This document shows, in pieces, positions 47,312-56,376 of a stretch of DNA of 64,000 bases. The notes below the pieces were generated by a model that was not told the DNA's origin, searched no databases, and was given only the letters and a program-made list of their open reading frames with translations. Every line of letters begins with the position of its first letter. The first letter of the stretch is position 1. The DNA is from Rhodanobacteraceae bacterium (GTDB taxonomy: Bacteria > Pseudomonadota > Gammaproteobacteria > Xanthomonadales > Rhodanobacteraceae), in contig JAEUPP010000038.1 of NCBI GenBank assembly GCA_016790075.1, positions 62,001 to 126,000 of the forward strand, read 5' to 3'. The position numbers and the translations under genes are program-made.

Positions 47312-50300
47312 GTGCACGGGGAACCTCACATTGCCGCGGCGTTTCGCTATTCGGCCAGCCTGATCGTCGTGTTGGATGCGAGCGATGGCTGCATAGTCGA
47401 TGTGAGTCCGTCTGTCGAAACGACGCTCGACTACCCGCGCGACGAGCTTGTTGGCAGGCGCCCGATTGATGTTGGCCTGTGGCGCAACCTCGATGAACGC
47501 GCCCTGCTCTGGGCGAATCTGCGCAGCCAGGGGCGTCTTTGCGACCAGCCGCTCGAGTTTATTGCCCGGGACGGCAGCACATTTCGCGTGCTGTGCAACT
47601 GCGAGATGTTCAATCTCGATCGACGCATGTACGTCATCTGTATTGGTCGTGGCATCAACGAACCGTCGATGGCCGCGAGCGAGGCAGCGGACGTGTCGAG
47701 CTACCGCTCGCTGTTTCTTGCCGCGGCCGAAGGCATTTATCGCAGCCTGCCGCTCGGGGGGCTTATCGACGTGAATCCGGCGATGGCGCAGATATTCGGC
47801 TACGACTCGCCGGAGCAGATGCTGCGCGATTTCGCTTGCTCCTCGCGCGATGTCTATGTCGATGCCGAGGATTACGAGCGCATGCTGGAGGAAATCCGCC
47901 GCGACGGCGTGCTGAGCAACCGCCGTTCGCGTGTACGCCGCCGCGACGGCAGCACGATCTGGATCAGTGAGAACTTGCGTTCGGTTCGCGACAGCGATGG
48001 CCGGCTGCTGTTTTACGAAGGTTCTGCGATCGACATTACGCGACAGGAGGCTGCCGAGAGCGCGCTGCGCCAATCTGAGGAGCTTTACCGCATCCTCGTC
48101 GACAACTGCCGCGACGGCGTATTCCTTATCCAGCGCGGCAGGGTCGTCTTTCTCAACGAGGCAATGTCCCGCATGCTCGGTTATACCGTCGCCGAGCTTA
48201 CCGACCATGACTATATGGAGCTGGTAGCGCCCGAATCGCGCGATGCTCAGCAACAGCGCCGCCTGTCGCGCGAAAGCGGATCGCTTGAAGTGCAGGGCTA
48301 TGAGATCTACATGCTGTGCAAGGACGGTTCGCGCCGGCTGGTGCAGGTGCGCGCCGATCCCGTGGTCTACAACAGCGATATCGCCAGCATCGGCACAGCG
48401 CGCGACATCACCGAGGAACGCCTGCAGCAACAGGCCTTGAGCGAGGCCGAGCGCAGATATCGAGAGCTATTTCGCCATTCGGTAGTCGGGCTGTTTCAGA
48501 CCCGGGCTGACGGCAGCGTCGTCGAAGCCAATGCTGCGCTGGCACAGCTGCTTGGATACGGCTCGCGTCGCGAGCTGCTGCAGCAGCTCCGCCACCTCAA
48601 CGATATTGATGTCGATGCCGAAGTGCCCCAGCGTATCTCGGCTCTGCTGCGAGCCAATGGTTATCTCACTGACGAGGAAGTGCGGTTGCGGCGCAGGGAT
48701 GGGAGAAACATATGGGCTTTGGTAAATATCCACACTGTCCGCGATGAGCAAGGTCACGTACAGAGCCTTGAGGGATCGGTGCAGGACATCACCGCACGCC
48801 GCGACGCCGAACGCGCTCTGCTGAGCTCTGAGGAGCGTTACCGCATTCTGGTCGAACATGCGCAGATCGGCGTCTACGTGATGCGTGAGGGCCGCTACAT
48901 CTACGTAAACCAGCGTTTTGCCGCATTGACCGGTTACGACGAGCGAGAGCTGATCGGCATGCATTGGGCTGAGCTCACCAGTGAAGCGGGGCGGCGCATC
49001 GTTGACGACAGGCTAGCCGCGCGCGCGCGCGGAGAATCGTTGGCGCCAGAGTATGAAACCGTGCTGCGACGCAAGGACGGCCGTGAGCTGCGTATCAGCG
49101 TCAGTGCGGGTCTGATCCGGCTTGAGGACGGTGACTGTTTCAGCGGCACGGTGCGCGATGTCACCGAACGTCATCGCTTCGAGAGCGAGCTCGAACACAA
49201 TGCGACCCACGATGCCCTGACCGAGTTGCCGAACCGCGTGCTGTTTGAGCGGCACCTCGTCGCTCGCCTGCGCGACGCGCACGAGGCCGACAATTTCAAC
49301 TATGCCATCCTGTTTCTGGATCTCGATGGCTTCAAGCTCGTCAATGACAGCCTGGGGCATGCAACCGGCGACCGCTTGCTGGTCGAAATTACTGCGCGGC
49401 TGCGTGCGGCCGTGCCGCCGGGTTCGGTGCTGGCCCGTTACGGTGGCGATGAATTTACTGTGCTGCCGCCTGCTAGTTCGGCGGCCGATGCGGAACAGCT
49501 TGCGCAGCGGCTCCTGCTCGTGCTCGGTGAGCCATTCGTATTTGATGGGCATCGCGTCTATTCCGGCGCTAGCATCGGCATCGTCATGGGGCGACCAGGT
49601 TACGCGACACCTGAACACGTGCTGCGCGATGCGGATACGGCGATGTATCGCGCGAAGGCGCGGGGCAAGTCGGCCTACGTCGTGTTTGATGAAGCCATGC
49701 ACCAGGCTGCGCGCGAACGATTGCGACTGGAAACGGATCTGCGCGAGGGCATCGAACGTGCCGAGTTCCGCGTGCACTATCAGCCGGTGGTCGATCTGCG
49801 CAGTGGCGCCATCGTCGGATGCGAGGCGCTGTTGCGCTGGGCCCATCCGCAGCGCGGTCTGCTGCATCCGCCGCAGTTCCTGGGGGTTGCCGAGGAAACG
49901 GGGCTGATCGTCCCTATTGACTGGTGGGGGCTGGAAGAAGCCTGCCGCCAGCTGTGTACCTGGCAGCGGCGCTACCCCGCCTATTCGCGGCTGCGTATCA
50001 ACGTGAATGTCGACGAGCGCCAGTTCGCCGAGCGTGACGTCGCCGCCGGAATTGGCCGCGTGCTCGCCCGCACCGAATTGGCTGCGGCTTCGCTGGCTAT
50101 CGAAGTCACCGAGACGGTGTTTCGTGCCGGACGCGGCCAGGCCGAGGCGATACTGGCCGAGGTCAAACGGCTGGGCGTGAGTCTTGTCGTCGACGATTTC
50201 GGTACAGGTTATTCCTCGCTGGATTCGTTTGCGTCCTCGCCGTTTGACGCGCTGAAGATCGATCGCAGCTTCGTGCGTGATATGGAATCCAACCGGCGCC

Positions 50301-50509
50301 ATCGCGCTATCGTGCGCACGATCTCGGGTTTTGCCGAGGATCTTGGTCTGTCCCTGACTGCCGAGGGTGTGGAGACGCAGGCTCAGGCCGAGCTGCTCAT
50401 GGCCATGGGGTGCGGCACGGCGCAGGGATTTCTGTATGCGCCAGCACTCGCGGCCGAGGCTATGGAGCAGGTGCTCGCGTCGGGCTCGGTACTCCGCCGC
50501 CGCGCCTGA
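47312..50509 (+). CDS. Five-PAS, GGDEF and EAL cyclic-di-GMP enzyme
   Basis: A 1065-residue cytosolic protein with no membrane segment. Five PAS units fill residues ~1-630; each of the later units ends in a PAC-type strand such as GSAIDITRQ, GTARDITEE, GSVQDITAR or GTVRDVTER. A GGDEF domain (~640-800) has the intact RYGGDEF signature, so diguanylate cyclase activity is likely. An EAL domain (~815-1060) keeps GCEALLRWAHP, VDDFGTGYSSL, LKIDRSFV and LTAEGVETQAQ, so phosphodiesterase activity is likely too. The GTG at 47312 is chosen as the last start before PAS1; the Shine-Dalgarno is weak, so the start is uncertain. It is divergent from msrP. Confidence 0.92.
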   Translation: MHGEPHIAAAFRYSASLIVVLDASDGCIVDVSPSVETTLDYPRDELVGRRPIDVGLWRNLDERALLWANLRSQGRLCDQPLEFIARDGSTFRVLCNCEMFNLDRRMYVICIGRGINEPSMAASEAADVSSYRSLFLAAAEGIYRSLPLGGLIDVNPAMAQIFGYDSPEQMLRDFACSSRDVYVDAEDYERMLEEIRRDGVLSNRRSRVRRRDGSTIWISENLRSVRDSDGRLLFYEGSAIDITRQEAAESALRQSEELYRILVDNCRDGVFLIQRGRVVFLNEAMSRMLGYTVAELTDHDYMELVAPESRDAQQQRRLSRESGSLEVQGYEIYMLCKDGSRRLVQVRADPVVYNSDIASIGTARDITEERLQQQALSEAERRYRELFRHSVVGLFQTRADGSVVEANAALAQLLGYGSRRELLQQLRHLNDIDVDAEVPQRISALLRANGYLTDEEVRLRRRDGRNIWALVNIHTVRDEQGHVQSLEGSVQDITARRDAERALLSSEERYRILVEHAQIGVYVMREGRYIYVNQRFAALTGYDERELIGMHWAELTSEAGRRIVDDRLAARARGESLAPEYETVLRRKDGRELRISVSAGLIRLEDGDCFSGTVRDVTERHRFESELEHNATHDALTELPNRVLFERHLVARLRDAHEADNFNYAILFLDLDGFKLVNDSLGHATGDRLLVEITARLRAAVPPGSVLARYGGDEFTVLPPASSAADAEQLAQRLLLVLGEPFVFDGHRVYSGASIGIVMGRPGYATPEHVLRDADTAMYRAKARGKSAYVVFDEAMHQAARERLRLETDLREGIERAEFRVHYQPVVDLRSGAIVGCEALLRWAHPQRGLLHPPQFLGVAEETGLIVPIDWWGLEEACRQLCTWQRRYPAYSRLRINVNVDERQFAERDVAAGIGRVLARTELAAASLAIEVTETVFRAGRGQAEAILAEVKRLGVSLVVDDFGTGYSSLDSFASSPFDALKIDRSFVRDMESNRRHRAIVRTISGFAEDLGLSLTAEGVETQAQAELLMAMGCGTAQGFLYAPALAAEAMEQVLASGSVLRRRA

Positions 50510-50606
50510 GATGGACCGGGTCTGGCCGCGTGATATGACGGAATTGCCCTGGCAAGGGCACTGCTGCAGGGCATAATGCCGGACTCGCCCTCGCGGAGTT
50601 GCTGCC

Positions 50607-51689
50607 TTGAGTCGTGGTCATAATTTCAGCGCCGGCCCGGCCGCGCTGCCCGAAGCCGTGCTGCGCCGCGCGCAGGCTGAGATGCTGGAATGGGGTGCTA
50701 GCGGCGCATCGGTGATGGAGGTCAGTCACCGGGGCAAGGACTTTATCGCGATGGCCGAACAGGCTGAAGCTGACCTGCGCGAATTGCTCGCGGTGCCCGC
50801 CAACTACAAGGTGCTGTTTCTGCAAGGCGGAGCGACCCAGCAGTTCGCGCAGATTCCGATGAACCTGGCCCGGCGCGAACAGCGCGTCGACTACATCGTG
50901 ACCGGCGACTGGGGCGAGAAAGCCGTGCGCGAAGCCAGCTCGCTGGCCCGCGTCCATGTGGCGGCGACTTCGGCCGGCAACCGTCATACCGCAATTCCAC
51001 CGTTGGCGAGCTGGGATCTCGATCCGCAGGCGGCGTATCTGCACTACACGCCGAACGAAACCATCCGTGGCGTGGAGTTTCACGACGTACCCGATGCCGG
51101 CGATGTGCCGCTGATCGCCGACATGTCCTCGACTATCCTGTCACGACCCATCGATGTGTCGCGCTTCGGTCTGATCTATGCCGGTGCACAAAAGAACATA
51201 GGGCCATCCGGCATCGTCGTGGTCATCGTGCGCGAGGATCTGCTGGCGCGCTGTCCGGCGGATCTGCCCAAGATCTTCAGTTTTGCCGAACAGGCCGCGC
51301 AGGGTTCGATGCTGAATACGCCGAATACCTTTGGCTGGTATCTTGCCGGCCTGATCTTCCAGTGGCTCAAGCAGGAAGGCGGTCTCGCTGCGATGGCGCT
51401 GCGCAACCGGCGCAAGGCCGAAACGCTTTATCGCTATATCGATGCATCAGGTTTCTACAGCAACCCGGTCGACCCCGCCGCACGTTCCTGGATGAATGTG
51501 CCGTTTACATTGCCGCGCAGCGAACTGGATGCGATTTTCCTGCAGGAGTCCAAGGACGCCGGCCTGCTGGCTCTCAAGGGTCACAAGCTTGTCGGCGGTA
51601 TGCGTGCATCGCTGTACAACGCCGTCACGCAAGACAGCGTCGATGCTCTGGTTGCATTCATGCAGGACTTCGCCCAGCGCAAGGGCTGA
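50607..51689 (+). CDS. serC: Phosphoserine aminotransferase
   Basis: Makes O-phosphoserine in serine biosynthesis and also serves pyridoxal phosphate synthesis. The protein is 360 residues, of normal length. It opens with the family N-terminus RGHNFSAGPAALPEAVL from a TTG start (50607), which is fixed by GGAG 8 nt upstream. Other blocks: VSHRGKDFI, LFLQGGATQQFAQIPMNL, and the PLP lysine in IYAGAQKNIGPSGIVVVIV; KGHKLVGGMRASLYNAV lies near the end. Its pathway partner serA lies 1.8 kb away on the other strand. Confidence 0.97.
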   Translation: MSRGHNFSAGPAALPEAVLRRAQAEMLEWGASGASVMEVSHRGKDFIAMAEQAEADLRELLAVPANYKVLFLQGGATQQFAQIPMNLARREQRVDYIVTGDWGEKAVREASSLARVHVAATSAGNRHTAIPPLASWDLDPQAAYLHYTPNETIRGVEFHDVPDAGDVPLIADMSSTILSRPIDVSRFGLIYAGAQKNIGPSGIVVVIVREDLLARCPADLPKIFSFAEQAAQGSMLNTPNTFGWYLAGLIFQWLKQEGGLAAMALRNRRKAETLYRYIDASGFYSNPVDPAARSWMNVPFTLPRSELDAIFLQESKDAGLLALKGHKLVGGMRASLYNAVTQDSVDALVAFMQDFAQRKG

Positions 51690-51836
51690 GCACAAATCCG
51701 CAGTCGCTAACCTGATACACCCGTACTGAGGCGCGCTGCTCCCCTGTGTCGGCGGGACCCTCGCCGTCACTGGAGTCGGCGGCGCGCATCAGGACGGCTT
51801 TGTGATGGTCTCGCTGCGGACGGGGGACGAATGTTC

Positions 51837-53432
51837 CTAGGCGGCCTTGCTTGCCGGCTTGCTGCCGCGCGAACGCAGCCAGGCGGCGTATTCGTCAAGG
51901 TCGCCGTCGAAGGCCTCGACCAGGCCATCGGCGACACGCCAGTAGCTGTCGCAGACCAGGCCGGTCAAATGGCGGTCATGCGACACCAGCACGATGGCTC
52001 CGTCAAAATCGCTGAGCGCTTCGGCCAATGCCTCGCGCATTTCAAGGTCGAGATGGTTGGTCGGTTCGTCCAGCAGCAGCACGTTGGGCCGGCGCCAGGC
52101 AATCAGCGCGAGTGCAAGCCGCGCGCGTTCGCCGCCGGAGAAATTGTCGATCACCTCGAACGCGCGATTGCCCGGGAAGTTCCAGCGCGCCAGGAAGTCG
52201 CGGAACTCCTGCGTCGCCACGCCCGGTGCGATTTCCTTGAGGTGATCGATAGGGCTCAGACCTTCGTGCAGCGACTCGACGGTATGCTGTGCGAAATAGC
52301 CAAGCTGCATGTCCTTGTGCGCCATACGGTCACCGGCAAGCAAGGCGAGTTCCCCGACCAGCGTCTTCACCAGCGTAGATTTGCCGGCACCGTTGGGGCC
52401 TAGCAGGCCGACGCGATCACCGGCCTCAAGTCCGAAGCCCACCTTGCGCAGAATGCAGACCTCACCATACCCGGCATTCGTATCGTTAAGGCGCAGCAGC
52501 GAATGCGGCAATTTCGCCGGTGCATCGAAGTTGATGCGGATCTGGCGCTCGGCGCGTACCGCCTCGGTGCCGCTGAGCTTGGCCAGACGCTTGACCCGAG
52601 ATTGCGCCTGACGCGCCTTGCTGGCTTTTGCCTTGAACCGGGCGATGAAGGCCTGCAGATGTGCGCGTTCGGCCTGTTCTTTCTCAAAGGCGATCTGCTG
52701 CTGGCGCAACTGTTCGGCGCGTTGCCGCTCGAAACTTGTGTAGTCCCCGCTGTAGAGCTTGGCGCGGCCTTCATGCAGATGCAGCGTATGTGTGCTGAGG
52801 CCGTCGAGGAATTCGCGATCGTGCGAAATCATCAGCAGCATGCCGGGATACTTGAGCAACCACTGCTCCAGCCAGAGCACGGCATCAAGATCAAGATGAT
52901 TGGTCGGTTCGTCCAGCAGCAGCAAGTCACTGGGCATCATCAGTGCCCGCGCCAGGTTAAGGCGTACACGCCAGCCTCCGGAGAAATCCGATACCGGCAT
53001 CTGATGCGTGTCGGGATGGAAGCCCAGGCCATGCAGCAGGCGGCCTGCGCGTGCGTTGGCATCGTAGCCGTTGATCGCGGCGAGTTCCTGATGCGCCTGA
53101 GCGACAGCGTCCCAGTCCTCGCGCGCCGTCGCTGCTGCCTCGGCGCGCAGGATGGCGTGTACTTCGGTGTCACCCGACAGCACGAAGTCGATGGCGGCGT
53201 CGGGCAGCGACGGTGTTTCCTGGGCGACGCTGGCGATGCGCAGCCGAGTGGGGCGGTCCAGGTCGCCACTGTCGGGTTCGACTTCGCCCTGGATTGCCGC
53301 AAAGAGGCTGGATTTGCCGCAGCCATTGCGGCCAACGACGCCGACACGCGAGCCAGCATGCAGGGTAAGGTCAACCTCCGACAGCAGCAGGCGTTCGCCA
53401 CGGCGCAGGGCGAAATTACGAAAGGCAATCAT
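51837..53432 (-). CDS. ABC-F family ATPase (YheS-like)
   Basis: A soluble ribosome-associated ATPase with two ABC domains and no membrane part. The protein is 531 residues from ATG 53432 (MIAFRNFALRRGERLLL). Walker A motifs are GRNGCGKSSL and GPNGAGKSTL; signatures are SDFSGGWRVRLNLA and NFSGGERARLALA; both Walker B motifs are followed by LLLDEPTNHLDL. The inter-domain linker (~220-310, rich in Arg/Gln/Lys) is the P-site tRNA interaction motif region. The short C-terminal end (RSRGSKPASKAA) lacks the long Uup coiled coil, so YheS is the better match. Confidence 0.93.
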   Translation of the reverse strand: MIAFRNFALRRGERLLLSEVDLTLHAGSRVGVVGRNGCGKSSLFAAIQGEVEPDSGDLDRPTRLRIASVAQETPSLPDAAIDFVLSGDTEVHAILRAEAAATAREDWDAVAQAHQELAAINGYDANARAGRLLHGLGFHPDTHQMPVSDFSGGWRVRLNLARALMMPSDLLLLDEPTNHLDLDAVLWLEQWLLKYPGMLLMISHDREFLDGLSTHTLHLHEGRAKLYSGDYTSFERQRAEQLRQQQIAFEKEQAERAHLQAFIARFKAKASKARQAQSRVKRLAKLSGTEAVRAERQIRINFDAPAKLPHSLLRLNDTNAGYGEVCILRKVGFGLEAGDRVGLLGPNGAGKSTLVKTLVGELALLAGDRMAHKDMQLGYFAQHTVESLHEGLSPIDHLKEIAPGVATQEFRDFLARWNFPGNRAFEVIDNFSGGERARLALALIAWRRPNVLLLDEPTNHLDLEMREALAEALSDFDGAIVLVSHDRHLTGLVCDSYWRVADGLVEAFDGDLDEYAAWLRSRGSKPASKAA

Positions 53433-53512
53433 GAAGCGGACCGGAGGGCGGAAAACCGGCAATGATAGCCTGCTCAGGGTCGGGCCGTCCGCTGCGGACG
53501 GTCCGGCCGCTA

Positions 53513-54748
53513 TCAGTACAGCACGCGGGCGCGCAGCGTGCCGGGAATCGCTGCCAGCGCGTCCTTGAGTTCGGCGGCGCGCTCTTCGGGCATGGATACA
53601 TCGATGACGACGTAACCGACCTGGGGATCGGTCTGCAGATACTGGCCGTCGATGTTGACGTTCTCGCGCGAAAACAGATCGTTGATGCGCGACAGCATGC
53701 CCGGCACATTTTTGTGGATGTGCAGCAGGCGGCGGCTATGCGGATGCTCGGGCAGCGAGGCTTCGGGGAAGTTGACTGCCGACAGCGTGGAGCCGTTGTC
53801 GCTGTAGCGCACCAGCTTGCTCGCGACTTCGATCCCGATATTGTCCTGTGCTTCGAGTGTGCTGCCGCCGACATGCGGGGTCAGGATCACGTTGTCCATG
53901 CCAATCAAGGGCGAGGTGAACACATCGTCATTGCCCTTGGGCTCAACCGGAAACACGTCGACGGCAGCGCCGGACAGATGCCCGCTACGCAATGCCGCCG
54001 CGAGTGCATCGATATCCACTACCGTGCCGCGCGAGGCATTGATAAGTGCGGCACCCGGACGCATGCGCGAAATCTGTTCGGCACTCATCATCATCTGGGT
54101 AGCCGGAGTTTCGGGGACATGCAGCGATACCACGTCGGCCCGACCCAGCAGATCATTCAGGCTCAGCGCCGGGCGTGCATTGCCCAGCGCCAGCTTGGTC
54201 TCGATGTCGTGATAGATCACGCGCATGCCCAGCGCTTCGGCAAGCAGGCCAACCTGGGTGCCGATATGGCCGTAGCCGACTATGCCCAGCACCTTGTCGC
54301 GGACTTCAAAACTGCCAGCGGCCGATTTGGACCAGCCGCCGCGATGGCATTCGGCGTTCTTCTGTGGGATGCGCCGCATCAGCAGTATGGTCTCGGCGAT
54401 GACGAGTTCGGCCACACTGCGCGTATTGGAATAGGGCGCATTGAATACCGGAATCCCCGCTGCCTTGGCGCCGGCCAGATCCACCTGATTCGTGCCTATG
54501 CAAAAGCAGCCGATCGCGATCAGGCGCTTGGCCTGTTCCAGCACATCCGCCGTGAGCTGAGTGCGTGAGCGTATGCCGATCAGGTGGGCGTCGGCGATGC
54601 GGCGCTTGAGCTCGTCCTCGGGCAGCGACTTGTCATGAAATTCGATCTGCGAATAACCCGCGTTCTGGAAGGTCTCGACCGCACTGCGGCTGACACCTTC
54701 GAGCAACAACACGCGGATGTCCTGTTTGGGGTAAGACGTCTTCTTCAT
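53513..54748 (-). CDS. serA: D-3-phosphoglycerate dehydrogenase
   Basis: First step of serine biosynthesis. The protein is 411 residues, like the E. coli type. Its NAD-binding motif is GIVGYGHIGTQVG, with catalytic Arg/Glu/His regions in NASRGTVVDIDAL, DVFPVEP and LTPHVGGSTLEAQ. A C-terminal ACT domain (~335-411: LLHIHKNVPGMLSRINDLF) is expected to bind serine for feedback inhibition. It is divergent from the D-2-hydroxyglutarate dehydrogenase gene, with 156 nt between starts. SerA enzymes of this type reduce 2-oxoglutarate to D-2-hydroxyglutarate, which explains that neighbour. Confidence 0.97.
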   Translation of the reverse strand: MKKTSYPKQDIRVLLLEGVSRSAVETFQNAGYSQIEFHDKSLPEDELKRRIADAHLIGIRSRTQLTADVLEQAKRLIAIGCFCIGTNQVDLAGAKAAGIPVFNAPYSNTRSVAELVIAETILLMRRIPQKNAECHRGGWSKSAAGSFEVRDKVLGIVGYGHIGTQVGLLAEALGMRVIYHDIETKLALGNARPALSLNDLLGRADVVSLHVPETPATQMMMSAEQISRMRPGAALINASRGTVVDIDALAAALRSGHLSGAAVDVFPVEPKGNDDVFTSPLIGMDNVILTPHVGGSTLEAQDNIGIEVASKLVRYSDNGSTLSAVNFPEASLPEHPHSRRLLHIHKNVPGMLSRINDLFSRENVNIDGQYLQTDPQVGYVVIDVSMPEERAAELKDALAAIPGTLRARVLY

Positions 54749-54904
54749 GGTTTGATCGCGTCAGGGAATTGATGTAAGCGGCGCAGCCATGCGGTGCTGC
54801 GGCGAAACGCCACTATGCCCGTTCGCGCCAGTCTGCCGCAATGCAACACTGGACGACTAATGACATCGCTGGCAGGCTCGGCCGACCCCCTGAGACGAGC
54901 CTGT

Positions 54905-56287
54905 ATGAACACGTCCGCCCTTGCTGCGTTGCGCCAGTCCCTGCCGGCGCTGAAACTGACTACCGAAGCCAGCGAACTTGAGCACTACGGTCGTGACTGG
55001 ACCCGGCGCTGGACACCGGCGCCGCTCGCGATCGCCTGGCCGACAGATACGGCCCAGGTGCAGGGCATAGTGCAGTGGGCCAACGCACAGGCGGTCGCGC
55101 TCGTGCCTTCTGGCGGCCGCACGGGTTTGTCCGGTGGTGCGGTCGCGGCAAATGGTGAACTCGTTGTGAGCCTGGAGCGCATGAACCGGGTGCTCGCCTT
55201 CGATGCCATTGACCGCACCCTGACCGTGCAGCCGGGCATCGCACTGCAGACGGTGCAGAATGCAGCGATTGAGCACGGACTGATCTATCCCGTCGATTTC
55301 GGCGCACGCGGTTCCTGCCAGATCGGCGGCAACGTCGCGACCAATGCCGGGGGCATTCGCGTTATTCGCTATGGCAATACGCGCAACTGGATAGCCGGCC
55401 TCAAGGTCGTCACTGGTGCGGGCGATGTGCTGGATCTGAATCGCGGCCTGGTCAAGAACGCGAGCGGTTATGACCTGCGCCACCTGTTCATCGGCTCCGA
55501 AGGCACGCTCGGTATTGTGGTGGAGGCGACGCTGGCCCTGACCGACGCGCCGCCGCCTTCACAAGTGCTGCTGTTCGCGGTGCCGCATATGGATGCACTG
55601 ATGCAGGTCTTCGGCGCCTGCCGCGCGCGTCTGAGCCTCAGCGCCTTTGAGTTCTTCACGGACCGCGCCCTGCATCACGTCATGGCACACGGTGCGCAGA
55701 ATCCATTCGCGGAGATCGCGCCGTATTACGTGGTCACCGAATTCGATGCAGGCGACGAGGCACAGCAGAACGCAGCGCTCGCGCTGTTCGAGCATTGCCT
55801 GGAGCAGGGGTGGGTCACGGACGGTGTCGTAAGCCAGAGCGAGGCGCAGGCGCGCAGCCTTTGGCGCTTGCGTGAAGGCATTACCGAGAGCCTTGCACCG
55901 CACAAGCCCTACAAGAACGATATATCGGTACGCATCGCCGCCGTGCCGGCTTTCCTGCACGATATGCAGGCGCTGCTGAGCCGTGAATACCCGGAATTTG
56001 ATGTGATCTGGTTTGGCCACATCGGCGACGGCAATCTGCACATCAACATCGTCAAACCCGAAGGCATGGACTATGCAGCGTTCATCGCCGAGTGCGAGCG
56101 TGTCACCGAGCTGCTCTGCGAGGTGCTGGTGCATCACGCCGGCAGTATCTCGGCCGAACACGGCATAGGTCTGGTCAAGAAACCGTATCTCGGCAGCGCG
56201 CGCAGCGCCGAGGAAATTGCGCTGATGCGCGGTATCCGTGCGGTCCTTGATCCCAACGGGATCATGAATCCGGGCAAGTTGTTCTAG
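54905..56287 (+). CDS. FAD-linked D-2-hydroxyglutarate dehydrogenase
   Basis: A 460-residue flavoprotein of the VAO/PCMH-fold D-lactate/D-2-hydroxyacid dehydrogenase family. The FAD-binding part has VPSGGRTGLSGGAV, RGSCQIGGNVATNAGGIRVIRYGNTRNW and GSEGTLGIV. The FAD-oxidase C-terminal part has metal/substrate residues in FGHIGDGNLHINIV and SAEHGIGLVKKPYL. ATG 54905 is chosen; in-frame starts at 54794 and about 54860 add unconserved residues. Divergent placement from serA matches the reported coupling in Pseudomonas, where this enzyme reoxidises the D-2-hydroxyglutarate made by SerA. D-lactate or glycolate specificity remains possible. Confidence 0.9.
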   Translation: MNTSALAALRQSLPALKLTTEASELEHYGRDWTRRWTPAPLAIAWPTDTAQVQGIVQWANAQAVALVPSGGRTGLSGGAVAANGELVVSLERMNRVLAFDAIDRTLTVQPGIALQTVQNAAIEHGLIYPVDFGARGSCQIGGNVATNAGGIRVIRYGNTRNWIAGLKVVTGAGDVLDLNRGLVKNASGYDLRHLFIGSEGTLGIVVEATLALTDAPPPSQVLLFAVPHMDALMQVFGACRARLSLSAFEFFTDRALHHVMAHGAQNPFAEIAPYYVVTEFDAGDEAQQNAALALFEHCLEQGWVTDGVVSQSEAQARSLWRLREGITESLAPHKPYKNDISVRIAAVPAFLHDMQALLSREYPEFDVIWFGHIGDGNLHINIVKPEGMDYAAFIAECERVTELLCEVLVHHAGSISAEHGIGLVKKPYLGSARSAEEIALMRGIRAVLDPNGIMNPGKLF

Positions 56288-56376
56288 CCAGACCGCACGC
56301 GCCATATCGCGCAATCACATATCCGTCCTGGCCTGGAACTCGCGTATAAGCTTGGCTGTTGGACTACGGAATCGCG

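Noticed and set aside
50544-50577. Possible serC promoter (TTGCCC and CATAAT)
   Set aside because: The spacer is 22 nt, too long; the alternative TGGCAA is a weak -35.
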